Of a DNA stretch of 64,000 nucleotides, positions 25,631 through 35,908 are shown piece by piece. How positions within the stretch are numbered: the first letter of the stretch is position 1; every line of letters begins with the position of its first letter. The stretch is taken from assembly GCA_023375675.1 (NCBI GenBank), contig JALQBC010000001.1, positions 558,001 through 622,000 of the forward strand, given 5' to 3'. Under the pieces are notes generated by a model that was not told the origin of the DNA, did not search any database, and worked only from the letters and a program-made list of their open reading frames with translations. The DNA comes from Cytospora piceicola. Taxonomy: Eukaryota > Ascomycota > Sordariomycetes > Diaporthales > Cytosporaceae. The translations under genes and the position numbers were made by a program.

Positions 25631-26745
25631 ACAGCTACCCTACGCTAATGCTATTAATATCTAAAGGCTCCCTTTATATTCTATACTACGGATGCCTACT
25701 CCGTATCTCGAAGACAAGACTATAGCCTACCACGTTATAATCGATTGTATAAATATATAAAGGATATAGATTAACGCTATAAAACATCACCTATTTAGCC
25801 TTTATAAGCCCCTCGGCCTTATCTCTGGCTGCTTTTAACCCCCCCGTCCTACGCCACCCCCTCTCCTTAAAACAAGACGTGGAAAACCACATAACCAAAT
25901 AGTCCCTAAAAACTTACTATTCGATATTATACTAAAACAGGCGATTTTTCTCGTTTTCTGTTAAAGGGGAAAGGAAGGTAGTAAAGGCTTTATATTATAT
26001 TAAAGAGCTTAATAAAAGGCTTTAAAGATTTTAAATAGTTACTTACTACTTATATTAGCCTTATTAAATAAAGACTTTAAATCTATATATAATATATATA
26101 GTAGTCTTAAGGCATCTGTAGTATAAATTAAAAGAGTTTAAAATAGTAAGTAGTAAAGTAACTATTAAAGTATTAGGTAAGTAGAGTAGCTAATAAATAC
26201 TATAATATACTTGGATTATTTTTATAACCTAACAATCGAGACTACGCTATTATATCTACCCTGATTATTATTTACCTGCCGTACTTTTTATATAAAGCTG
26301 AGTAGGGATACGAGCTACCTTATGCAAGAATATATGCTGTACGCCGGTAAGCCTAATATGATTTGTCTACGTTACTTACTAGGGAGGCTGACCTCGATCC
26401 TTAACCACATGTATGCCGTGCGAAGTAAGCTTCTATAAATTTGCACTTACTTCAACTCGTAAGACAAGCTCTCTCACGCTCGACTTCCAATATCTGTATT
26501 GTCAGAATTTGTGCTTGTTTTAGACCTTAACGGGTCAGTAGTGTAGCAGTATTCTTCGACTCCACCTATTATGACAGACTAAGAGGCTCGAACACCCGGA
26601 CGTTTAGATCTGTTATGGCCTAAGTCTGTTACCTACCGTGACGATGGACTTGATGCGAACGATGCCAGTTGCAACCCGCATTCAAGCCCAGCGCTAGCGT
26701 CGAGCCCTGACCCGGTGAAAATACAATGGGGTTGCACTCGATAAC
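25631..26745. other. RIP border and non-coding lead-in to the HET gene
   Basis: CpA and TpG reappear from about 25,630, giving a patch of ordinary composition to about 25,930. A second A+T-rich, lightly RIP-like stretch follows (about 25,940-26,215), then normal DNA. No convincing gene is seen. An ATG at 26,726 lies just before the HET reading frame but is out of frame with it, and a TGA at 26,716 closes that frame upstream. Confidence 0.7.
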
Positions 26746-28362
26746 TTGGGAGACTTTGCAAAACCATTATCTGGTGACGAGATCCGAATCCTGTATCTGG
26801 GGGAGGACACGCCTGGATCCCCTCAACTAGTCGGATTCCTGCGTAAAGTCCGCCTCTCGGATCCGGCACGACTATATTACGAGCCTGTGTCCTACACATG
26901 GAAGGACTGCGACAGGGGCCCCAGCGATGAACCCTCCATCAGCGGCACCGAGGAAAAAGCCCATTCATATTTGCACCTCCGCGATACCGATATCTCGTTC
27001 GAGATTCAGTCTAATTGCGCCAAGGCCCTATCTTGCTTGCGAAGGCCTAAGGACCAGCGAAAGATCTGGATAGATTCGCTTTGTATTAATCAAGACGACG
27101 ACACGGAGCGGTCTCATCAGGTGCGTCATATGCACAAGATCTATGCGGAAGCTTCCGTGGTCCTGGTATATCTTGGTCAGGCGGATGATGATAGCAACAT
27201 GGCCATGTTATTGCTCAACCAGCCGGATCGATACCAACAGTCCAATGTTTACGAAAAAACAAGTATCCGACATCTCTTTCAACGACCGTACTTTCAACGA
27301 TTATGGATCGTGCAAGAGGTAGCTTTGGCAAATACCCTCGAGATCTACTGTGGGTCTGCCGAACCCGTGCACATCTCTGCGTTCGCCAGGAGACCTTTGG
27401 AAGCGGTATTGGATTCCGGGTTGTCTGTCCCTGCATGGCTGAAACATTCAAAAAACGTGGAAGCAACGCTGCAACGAATCCAAAACACAACACAAGCAGA
27501 GCAATTACTGTCCCTGATCTTTGATACTGCCTTATGTCAATGCAAAGACGACCGAGACAAAATTTTCGCCCTCTTTAGTCTCCTGAAATCTAACTCGGGA
27601 GACCTCAGCTCGGAGGGTCAGCTCTTGGCAGACTACAAGTTATCTCCTGAGGAAGTCTACACCGGAACTGCGGCCTTTCTCGCAATGAATGGTTTGACGA
27701 GGGCTGTGCTGATGCTCGCCACAATCCTGAGGTCAGACTCCACATGCCTTCCTTCCTGGACCCCAGACTGGTCCCTACTTCCCGCTGTTGGATCAAACCA
27801 CCCAAAACTCTTGGAAAACACTATCATTGAAAGCGGCTCGGTCAAACTGGATGCTGCTTGTTTCCTTGGGGTGTCCAGAACCGGTGTGATTACTATCACG
27901 GGCATACCTCTTGGACCCGTCAAACCCCTTCTATGCTCCAGGTGGGACGATGAGGCCGGATTTCCAATTTGGAAAATTTCTCTTAGGGACCGCTTTGAGG
28001 TCCCTAATGGTAGGCTACGCAACAACCAGGGTTGTGACGGTGGTCTCATGTGCCGGTATGGTCCCGTACCTGGGAGTATTTGGATCCTGAACCAAGGGCC
28101 CGAAACAAAACTGTGGGAGTGCCATTTTGAATTCCCGACACGATGCCTGCAGACAAGCGACTTGCAACATATTGCCGTCATGCTTCCTAATTACTCGACC
28201 ATCTTGATCTTGCGATGTGATAGCAGCTCTTCGAACCAATATACCTTAGTCGATATCGTTGAGCCTAAGGATTGGGGAAAGAAGCCGTACGAGTGGGAGC
28301 GGCTGGCAGCTGGATGTCCATACGAGGAACTTTATGTGCAAAACACTTTCGCCCTTCTCTGA
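26746..28362 (+). CDS. HET-domain protein, N-terminal part (5' end uncertain, probably broken gene)
   Basis: HET domain of heterokaryon-incompatibility-type proteins, which trigger cell death after fusion of unlike fungal strains or on other recognition events. The domain covers about residues 46-200 of this frame: block 1 around YEPVSYTWKD, block 2 IWIDSLCINQDDDTER, then QVRHMHKIYAEASVVLVYLG. The reading frame opens at a TTG. There is no in-frame ATG between the TGA at 26,716 and a Met about 129 codons in, beyond HET block 2. Either an upstream exon exists, which I could not find, or the start is lost. The frame closes with TGA at 28,362, but the protein appears to continue in the next frame (see 28,259-29,266). 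Its place against the RIP block suits a fast-evolving accessory gene. The HET identification is firm; the gene model is not. Confidence 0.8.
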   Translation: MGDFAKPLSGDEIRILYLGEDTPGSPQLVGFLRKVRLSDPARLYYEPVSYTWKDCDRGPSDEPSISGTEEKAHSYLHLRDTDISFEIQSNCAKALSCLRRPKDQRKIWIDSLCINQDDDTERSHQVRHMHKIYAEASVVLVYLGQADDDSNMAMLLLNQPDRYQQSNVYEKTSIRHLFQRPYFQRLWIVQEVALANTLEIYCGSAEPVHISAFARRPLEAVLDSGLSVPAWLKHSKNVEATLQRIQNTTQAEQLLSLIFDTALCQCKDDRDKIFALFSLLKSNSGDLSSEGQLLADYKLSPEEVYTGTAAFLAMNGLTRAVLMLATILRSDSTCLPSWTPDWSLLPAVGSNHPKLLENTIIESGSVKLDAACFLGVSRTGVITITGIPLGPVKPLLCSRWDDEAGFPIWKISLRDRFEVPNGRLRNNQGCDGGLMCRYGPVPGSIWILNQGPETKLWECHFEFPTRCLQTSDLQHIAVMLPNYSTILILRCDSSSSNQYTLVDIVEPKDWGKKPYEWERLAAGCPYEELYVQNTFALL

Positions 28363-29266
28363 TTCGGAACGGTCTCGCTCCGGAGTTTTGCTCCTTCCAC
28401 CGGAAGAATTGCCTGGGCTAAACTACCCGGAGCTATGGACTTACAACCCACTTACATCGACCGAAACTTTGACACACATGGCACTTGAACAAATTCGATC
28501 TGTAGACATGATCGACCGAGTTTTCTGGCAGAAGTGGCAACAACACGCCCATAGAGGTCTCCGGATTTTGGGGGACAAAGGCCAACTGCAACTCTTAACT
28601 GACGAAGCTCGCCAGATGGGACGGGAAGACTGGCGACAACTTGAACAAGCTGCCGGACTGGATGCATTGTGGACCACGGCCGACTTCCTTGGCCTCTTCA
28701 TCCACGACCCTTTCGAGGAGATGTCGATGTTGGGACCTAATATACAATCATACGACGGCCAGCCCAATTACGGAACAACCGCATTGCAGCACCTTGTGCA
28801 GTGGGCAAAGCTCACCAAAAGCTTGCTCGATAAGCTTCGAACAAGTCGTACCAAGCTCTATTGTCTCAAAATTCCCGATCTTTCCCATTATTATGACGAG
28901 TCTATGCGGGTGGCCAATTTTCACTGTCAGGTGGCAGGCAGCGGGAAAAGCAACAATTTTGCCAATCCCTCAATCCATCTTCGGAAGATTTTGCACCAGA
29001 ATTTCGAAGCAACCAACCCGGAGGTTCAGAAAGGGTCAAGGAAACGTTTCCTGGGCGAATGCTACTGGGACTGGAGTAAGTTTATGAGTGATATGCAAAA
29101 ACAACAAGATGTCTCATATGTTGTCCGAACAGATATAGCGAAGGTGCAGGCAGCTCTAGAGGGGATCAAACCGGACTTGGAACACAAAATGAAGTCTCGA
29201 CAAGTCTTGGCTGCACACGGGATTGATCCGGAGACTTTGGCGCTCACTGAAATTCAAATTAGGTGA
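28259..29266 (+). CDS. C-terminal part of the HET protein in a shifted frame
   Basis: This frame overlaps the end of the HET frame and has no credible start of its own: it opens at a TTG, and its first residues are an out-of-frame reading of the HET C-terminus. From about 28,365 it reads DSERSRSGVLLLPPEELPGLNYPELW and on through YNPLTSTETLT. That resembles the long C-terminal region that follows HET domains in larger family members, from memory of the family. Joining the two needs a one-base shift between about 28,335 and 28,370. I see no good GT..AG intron that would do it, since it would have to delete residues that look genuine. Most likely one gene of about 870 codons with a frameshift, so a pseudogene. 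A sequencing error or an unusual intron are alternatives. Confidence 0.6.
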   Translation: MSLRIGERSRTSGSGWQLDVHTRNFMCKTLSPFSDSERSRSGVLLLPPEELPGLNYPELWTYNPLTSTETLTHMALEQIRSVDMIDRVFWQKWQQHAHRGLRILGDKGQLQLLTDEARQMGREDWRQLEQAAGLDALWTTADFLGLFIHDPFEEMSMLGPNIQSYDGQPNYGTTALQHLVQWAKLTKSLLDKLRTSRTKLYCLKIPDLSHYYDESMRVANFHCQVAGSGKSNNFANPSIHLRKILHQNFEATNPEVQKGSRKRFLGECYWDWSKFMSDMQKQQDVSYVVRTDIAKVQAALEGIKPDLEHKMKSRQVLAAHGIDPETLALTEIQIR

Positions 29267-31257
29267 AAGTTTGACAGACCATATTCCAGTTAGTAATACC
29301 TAAAGTAGAGAGTTGGGATCAACGCATTATACCTCCAATGTTGACACCGCCAAACGCCATCTTAGTTTGTGTTTGCTCCGCGTTACTCTTATCCTTGATA
29401 GCACCGTTTATGTCATCCAAACCAATGACAAAGCTTGTCAGGAAGCAATTCGTCGAATTCGTCCAAGTAGATTAACAAGCTGTATCCTGCATATGGAGTT
29501 CCGGGATATGTATGGTGATGCTGCAACCTCCGATCTCGTGCTGGCAGGATTAAAATGTCTGGACTGAAGCCTTCTTCTAGTCATTCAGTATCTCTTTACG
29601 GCTTGACTGAAAAGATGCTGAGTAGTAATGGGAACCTTTTGTTTGGCTACTGGGGGGCCGGCCTGTCATATATAGTACTTATCCCCTGAATATCAAATGG
29701 CCTATGTATGCAAGCCATCTATATGATATACAATTAATATGTAATATCTAGAGGTAACCACTGTAGAACTGCAGACGCGTAGCCCGTCTATTCGGTTGGC
29801 GAGGGTGATATGTACGAAGCTTGTTCGGCCATGGGATCTGTTTCGGGGCGCGAACCAGGCATCTTTGCACGTAGTCGATCTACTTGATGGTCACGTTCGA
29901 TTCATCATGTATTGTTAATGGATATCCTCACAATGAATCAACATGCACGTGTACATGCATCCTACCAGTGGATCGGGGCAAATCACATATGTAGCCCGTG
30001 GTGGACTTCATCGTTCCTAAGGTTGTTGCCAGCCTTGTGGCTCACTGTGCCACCCCTTCCATGTGTCTTGACAAGTCCCCGAACCTTTTAGACACCGAAA
30101 CGTCCTACCAAGGTATTCATGTATTAAACCCTCAGGAGCATAGAATAAACCAGGAAATGAAAGAATCCTTGGGTGGGTGTGAATCATCGATAGCGAACTT
30201 CATATAATTCCATCCTCCAGGCTTGTTGCCACCAGGTGTCAGCGACGTGGGACCCGTCTTCCAAGCAACAACCAGCCTGTACTAATTCGCAACATTGAAC
30301 AGACAGCAACCATTAAGGTGGTCACACGCCAGGGGTGACGTATTGTGCAACCGTGAGCGAGGGTTCTGTGCACCAGGTGATACCGGAGTGTTCGCACGCC
30401 GTAGGTTGGATTCGCAAGATTGCTAGCAGCTGCCTTCGGCCCCAACACGCGAATAAAGACAAGTATTGTGCGACGTTTGGCAGGTAGGCAATAGGATGTT
30501 GTAGAGGAGCTGGCGGGTAAAAGAAGAGCGGCGAATACCCAGCTCTGGCTTGAAGACTTCAAGGCCGTAGGCTCCTTACAATATAGTCAACGACAAGGTT
30601 TCGACCTCCAGTGAAGAAAGATTAAGTAACAGAACTTACTCTCAAGTGACGAAAAGTGAGACTGAGGGGAATATGAATAGTGCCGGTGCTAGTATAACGG
30701 CGATACTCAACTAACGTGTAGCACCGTAAGGGTGACGAGTAAACTATAGAGTCGCGGCTGTATGGCGGCGTCTTCGAGCATTTGCGGCTTCCATCATGGA
30801 TAGGTTGGTAATTGCTGATCTTCTTTCCCCAGGTCCCTCCCTCTTCAGGAGGGGTTGTCACACCACCCAAAACAGGGGTCTGTGTGTTTCCAGCTGTTGC
30901 GACTCATTACGTTACGAAGGGCCGGACTGGACTCTTCGACGCTGCGCCTCCATGCTTGATCCATGACTGGCCTTCATTACCAAACTCGCTTCCCTTAACA
31001 TGATGCGCATAACTCTGCCACTCTCCTGGATCTGTAGTGGCGCGCACCCTGCCCTCGCAGTTGCCTTGTGGCAGGCGACACCGCCTGACACCCGTCTCCT
31101 ATCCGGTCGCTGACGCTATCAGGACAGACGCGCCTTTCTCCGCCAGCCGATGGCTCCCTGATAGGTCTCTCCTCGAGCGGCCGTGGTCCAAAGTCACCTC
31201 ACGAATCGACCTCGAGCCTGTATACATGAACTCCTTGTGTCCTGCATTGCGCTCCTT
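29267..31257. other. Intergenic region, no supported gene
   Basis: About 2 kb of normal composition. Short open frames exist on both strands but lack ATG starts, recognisable domains or plausible splicing. The last few hundred bases are probably the 3' flank of the minus-strand cyclophilin gene. Confidence 0.6.
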
Positions 31258-31847
31258 TCAGCCCGCCAAGGGGTTTGCATGTATGGTGACCGTCTCGATC
31301 CTGCACTGCTCCTTTGGCCTGTTCTTCTTGTCGACCTCGAGCATCTCGATCTTGGCGAGCGTGGCCAGGCTGTCGTCCCCGATGACCTTGCCGAAGATGG
31401 TGTTCATGCCGTCGAGGTGGGGGGCCTTGTCGAAGGTGACGAAGAACTGCGACCCGTTGGTGCCGGGGCCCTTGTTGGCCATGGACACCATGCCGCGCTG
31501 GGCGTGCCTGAGCGCGGGGCGGATCTCGTCCTCGAAGGTGCCGCCCCATATGGAGCGCCCGCCCTTGGGGTTCTCGGGCGGCGAAGGGCTCGCGGGGGCG
31601 CCGGTCTGGACCATGAAGGAGGGTATCAGTCGGTGGAAGGGCGATGCATCGTAATAGTGGGAGCCGCAGAGGGCGAGGAAGTTCTACGGGCGGGCATGGC
31701 ACGTTAGCGGCGGAGCTCTTCGTGACGATGAGGAGGAGGCTTGGGAGGAGGAGCTGGCTGTGGGCTTACCTCTGCTGTCTTGGGGACGCTCTCGCAGAAG
31801 ACCTCGATCTTGATGTTGCCGAGGGTGGTGTGCAGAGTGACGGACAT
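31258..31847 (-). CDS. cyp10: Peptidyl-prolyl cis-trans isomerase, cyclophilin PPIL3 type
   Basis: Single-domain cyclophilin of 167 residues, the usual size for the PPIL3/CYP10 family, which is associated with the spliceosome. Two exons: 31,770-31,847 and 31,258-31,683, separated by an 86-bp GT..AG intron. Exon 1 gives MSVTLHTTLGNIKIEVFCES; exon 2 resumes at NFLALCGSHYYD. Family motifs follow: FHRLIPSFMVQTG with the catalytic Arg, then GMVSMANKGPGTNGSQFF, then FGKVIGDD. The position of Trp121 in cyclophilin A is His here (KAPHLDG), as in human PPIL3, so activity and cyclosporin binding are probably weak. No signal peptide, so cytosolic or nuclear. The protein ends IHANPLAG, typical for the family. 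The arrestin-like gene is divergent, 2.7 kb away. Confidence 0.93.
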
Positions 31848-32112
31848 TGTGGCAGTTTAGTGGAGCGCGTGGTGTTGTTGTATTGTCATGTCATATTTCT
31901 CTGTTTGTCCCGTTGGTTTGGTTCTAGATGTCGTCGCACGAACTGGGGTCTGAATCTGGAGCCTCGAATTTTGGAGCTATATTGTATACTATGTACCGTA
32001 CTATAGCTACCCCGGTCGCGTGTGTATTATGTGATTGGTTCGGCTGCTAATTAAGCATCGAGCTCTCCGGAGTCCGGACGGACAACCATGGAAACCTTGG
32101 AACGTAGCTACT

Positions 32113-32221
32113 ACCTAGGTATGTACCTAGATACTTACCTCGGTGGTAGGTGGTAGGTGGTAGGTGGTCCAGGTAGGTAACGCAGAGGACATGGGATACA
32201 TACCTACCTAGGTACCTAGGT
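32113..32221. repeat. Cluster of ACCTAGGT palindromes
   Basis: The 8-bp palindrome ACCTAGGT occurs at 32,113-32,120 and twice in tandem at 32,206-32,221, with several near copies (tacctagata, ccaggtaggt) and a (taggtgg)n run in between. Exact copies also occur at 48,877 and 58,877, and variants at 32,680, 43,450-43,620, 58,010 and 59,150-59,260. All are intergenic. Confidence 0.8.
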
Positions 32222-33394
32222 AGCTAGTAGGTACGTACTCGAGGTAAGCGACAACGTCCCTTTCAGTACTTTGCCAGGTTTGTATCCTCTTGCCTCGAAT
32301 TTTCCAAAACCTTGCAGCATCGTTGTGAGTCCGTAATTGGGTCCCTTTTGTCTGAAAACACAAAGTCTGATCATCAACGGACTGACAGATTCTCGCTGTA
32401 TTGTACGCCTTCGACTATGAAGGATGAGTGAGGGAGGGGCACACTTGCGGGCTCAACTTGCGGGCTCGTCACTCCGCTCTGCGCTGGCGCTTATTACTGT
32501 GCGAAATAACAAATGCCTACCTGGTCTAGGTAGAGTTAGGTAGATATTGTAGCTGCTGGGTTAGGCGACCACTGAGACCTCGCTATCATCAATGCTCACC
32601 GACCACCTCCCCCTTGCTGACTGACCCTTTTTTTAGTGAGCACTCCAATTTGACTTGGACTGAATGACGCACTCTACTATGTACCTAGGCAGCTAGGTAT
32701 GTACTTAAGTATGTAAGCTAGAAATCGCAGGGTCCTCCTTACTGCAGTGCATACCTCCGTGTTTCGTACGGTATTGTTATTTCACCTCTCGCTCTTTTAG
32801 TGCCGTTGCTGGGTGTCAACAATCCCATTATCGTAATCCGTACCTATACTGTCGTTATCTTGTCTACTTCCGCACTAAGTACTTGCTGGCCCCGGGTTTG
32901 TCGACCTGGGTCGGTATTTTGTAGGTGGACCCTCAACATCCGCGGCAGCCTTGTTTCTTCTGATTGTGATGAGGAAAGCTAGACCTTGACCTTCTTCCCT
33001 TATTCTTCTTCTTCTTCATTTATTGATTCCGATTTGGCCTATGTCAACATTGAAGGCCCCCACAGCTTGCCAATCATAGGACCTAGCAGGTATAACTGGC
33101 TGACTGGGCAAACTACCTACCTACCTCACTTAAGTACTGTAGATACTTGCCACCCGGAAGCGAACGTTGAGAAGAGCGGGCCGGAGAAGCCTCGACTCAA
33201 CCAACCCGTCAAGCCGTCAGGCCCGTCTTAGACAACCTTGCTTAGACAACCTTGGAACCTTGAACCCCTGGAAGACAAAAGAGTTCGAAAGCAGAAAGCA
33301 ATTCACCGCCGAGCCGAGTGTATTTCCCTTTCAGCTGTGGGAAACCTTGGAGACCACAATCCTCCCAATTTCTGCCTGCCCCTCCTCCTCCTTC

Positions 33395-33466
33395 TCCCAG
33401 GATCCCAGGATCTCCCAGGCTCTCCCAGGCTCTCCCAGGCTCCCAGGCTCCCAGGCTCCCAGGCCC
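33395..33466 (+). repeat. Tandem repeat of tcccaggc/tctcccaggc
   Basis: About eight units of 8 to 10 bp (tcccaggat, tctcccaggc, tcccaggc) in direct tandem. A minisatellite in the arrestin-gene upstream region; copy number probably varies between strains. Confidence 0.8.
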
Positions 33467-33481
33467 GACCCAGCTGGCGCA

Positions 33482-33531
33482 ACACACCACCACACCACCA
33501 CACACTCACACACCCCCCCCCCCACCAAAAC
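33482..33531 (+). repeat. CA/CCA microsatellite ending in a C run
   Basis: Irregular cac/cca repeats followed by about 11 consecutive C. Simple sequence only. Confidence 0.7.
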
Positions 33532-33921
33532 TCCCCCTGGCATCTAATACTGTACGGTACCTACTACTCAGCTGTAGCCCCAAAAACAATCTTTTTGCCG
33601 TCTCCATCCTGACCGACCTGCCCAATAAGGGAGAGCACCCGTAACCAACAGACGCTTAAGACGCTCAAGACGCTGCATACCAGCGACGATCACTTTTTTG
33701 CTCCCGAGCCAGGTTCCCTGCGCCGTGCCGCACTCCCCAAGGACTTTCTTTGCAGGACTTCGCGGCCGCCCGACGACAAATCCCAGTCACGGAGGAAGCT
33801 GCGCGTCGTATTAGCAACCTCTTAGGCTTCTTGGACTGGACTGGGGATCCAGCAGGACAGGCACAAACACTATGCATAGTAGGGAGCACGAGACGGACGG
33901 ATAAACAAACTGCATGCGCCG

Positions 33922-33945
33922 ACCACCACCACCACCACCACCACC
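33922..33945 (+). repeat. (ACC)8 microsatellite
   Basis: Eight perfect ACC triplets. A short (AC)n run follows near 33,974. Confidence 0.9.
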
Positions 33946-34541
33946 TTGGACGTCTTTTGCTTGTCTTGAGAGACACACACACACAGGCAGGTAGTGAGAG
34001 ACTTTGCCTTGCTCGCCCTCAAATTGCGACAGGCGATCGAGCTGCTACACTGCTCGAGAGCACGACAGCTACCTTGCTTTGCGATACGGAGTGACACCAG
34101 CCCGCCCGACCTCTCCCTCCAGCCCTGATTGCTCTGCCAATGTACCAGACCATCTAATGTACTAGACCATTCCACCACCTAACATACCTTCAGCGACAAC
34201 CACACTTGACTTGACGCCTTTTCGCTCCTCCTTTCGAACGCTCCTCAGGCCTTTGGCGACGCTTCACTCGGGCTTCCCGGTGCTGGCCCCCGTAATCCCA
34301 CACGCGCCACGAAAGCTGCCGCATGCTCGACCGACCCTCCAGTCATCCTTGCACCAAGCATTCCAAGAGGCTACCGTCCAACATTGATACCCCACACTGC
34401 TCGGCTGCAACGCTGCTTCTTCCACAGCCTTGAGCCTCGACGCCGGCTTTCGGTGCGGCGCATTCATGACCATTCACTCGCACCCTTTCCTTTCAACCAC
34501 ACTACTCCACCTGCAACCACGATTCCGGCCTGGCGATCAGG

Positions 34542-35908
34542 ATGGCCGCATTTGTACGGGTCTCTGGCCCGCCAAATAGCAGTTTCCTCGTCGGCTACCC
34601 GGGCATCTCAGCAACATTGGTGAGTCCAGCTCTTGGCCTTGGCAGCTTATCCTTCTGCATCTATCTCCGTGGACGGTGTTGCGCAAGCTCTCCGCAGCAC
34701 ATGGCTAACCCAAACCCCCCTGAGCAGCCGCGCATAGAAGGAAAGGTCGAGATAAGGCCATCACAGGGCTATTCCATGCCAGTCGCAGTCTCGCTGGTAC
34801 GAATATGTCTCCAACGACGAGAGACAATACATCCCGCCGCCGAGAACGTCGCGAAACGCCATCTGGGTACACCAAGGAGAGATACGATCGATGTGGTGGG
34901 GAAGGAGCTGTTGCTCTTCAGGTGCCAGGCGGGAAAGGAGGCGGAGAGCGTGATCGCGATGGACCTGCCATTCGTCCTGTTCATACCGTTTGGCCGGGGC
35001 GGCGAGGAGACAAACCGGAGGATACCGCCAGCTTCGTTACAACTACCCTCACGGACGGCCGAGACACTCTACGAGCTGGTGGTGACGGTGCAGCAGGGCG
35101 CAAGCACACAGAACAAATACACCTTCCCAATACCGCTGCAGCGATACGACACATTATCGACATTCGGCATGTACAACCGGCCCGAGTCGAAGGTGGTGAC
35201 GGCAGACAACCTCGTGACGCTGGGGATATCACTGCCAAAATGGAGCTACGGCCCTTGCGACCCGATCACAGTGTACATCAAACTGGCGCCGAATGCGGAT
35301 TGGGCTAACAAGGCCAAGCGGGTTACGATACAAAAGATCACGCTGGCAATCGAAGAGGAGATTACCTATAATCCGGAGGGAGACGAGCCGACCAAGAAAA
35401 TCAACAGGATCGCAAAACACACACAACAAGTGCAGTCCAAATTGCCAGCAGCTGGATACGTCACGAACCTGGGACTGGTTTTCCCGTCCAAGGACCTGAG
35501 GGACTCTGAGGGCATCGTTAAGAGGGGGAAGCCTGGGTTTCCACAATACGAGGTGCACTCGTTCACCACGACATCGACCCTCTACAAAATAGAGTTCTAT
35601 CTGAGCATCAAGGTATGCGATTTATGGCAGGCACAGCGTAGAGGAGAAACTGACATTCCACAAAGGCACAAATGAGCTCAGCTCGAGATATCACTCTGCG
35701 ACAACCGATAGTCATCTGTCCCATGGACCAGCAGGCCTGCAAGGAAGAAATGGAAGCCATTGAGCAGGCGGCTAAGGATGCCTCCCATGTCGACCCAAAC
35801 AACCCTATGTTACCTGCAAGATCTATCGTCGTTGCGAACGACAAGGATGCCCTGAGGCACTTGGGGCTCTGCATGGTTGGGGGCCAGAAGAAACCGCTAA
35901 TTGAATGA
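34542..35908 (+). CDS. Arrestin-like N-terminal domain protein
   Basis: A 401-residue arrestin-fold protein. Alpha-arrestins in fungi act as adaptors for membrane-protein ubiquitination and endocytosis; whether this one does is inference. Three exons: 34,542-34,619, 34,728-35,612 and 35,666-35,908, with introns of 108 and 53 bp. Exon 1 is MAAFVRVSGPPNSSFLVGYP; splicing joins GISATL to PRIEGKVEIRP. The first intron keeps the frame open, so an unspliced reading would wrongly add 36 residues. The middle has the beta-strand-rich arrestin pattern (LYELVVTVQQG, then YGPCDPITVYIKL), and exon 3 ends HLGLCMVGGQKKPLIE. I see no PPxY motif for Nedd4/Rsp5-type ligases, so partner binding would have to differ. 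Start chosen at the first ATG giving the conserved N-terminus. Confidence 0.85.

Larger units (their letters stand above)
31848..34541. other. Long divergent intergenic region with many simple repeats
   Basis: A 2.7-kb upstream region shared by the cyclophilin (-) and arrestin-like (+) genes. It holds ACCTAGGT palindromes, a cccaggct tandem repeat, CA/CCA and poly-C tracts and an (ACC)8 run. From about 33,150 the plus strand is C/T-rich, as in long fungal 5' leaders, so part may be untranslated mRNA. Open frames here on either strand are low-complexity by-products of the repeats and look like no protein. Confidence 0.6.

Noticed and set aside
26590..26640. tRNA-like B-box word (ggctcgaacac)
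   Set aside because: No matching A box or cloverleaf could be drawn around it.
28287..28410. Intron joining the two HET frames
   Set aside because: Available GT donors are weak or give introns too short (about 23 bp), or would delete residues that look genuine; a frameshift fits better.
29313..29567. 84-codon plus-strand open frame after the HET gene
   Set aside because: Begins with TTG, matches nothing known, and no splice link to the HET frame is evident.
30239..30562. 107-codon minus-strand open frame
   Set aside because: It opens at a TTG, has no ATG, domain or plausible exon partners, and a biased composition.
34805..35308. 167-codon plus-strand frame within the arrestin gene
   Set aside because: Other-frame reading of the arrestin exon, Arg/Gly-rich with no domain.
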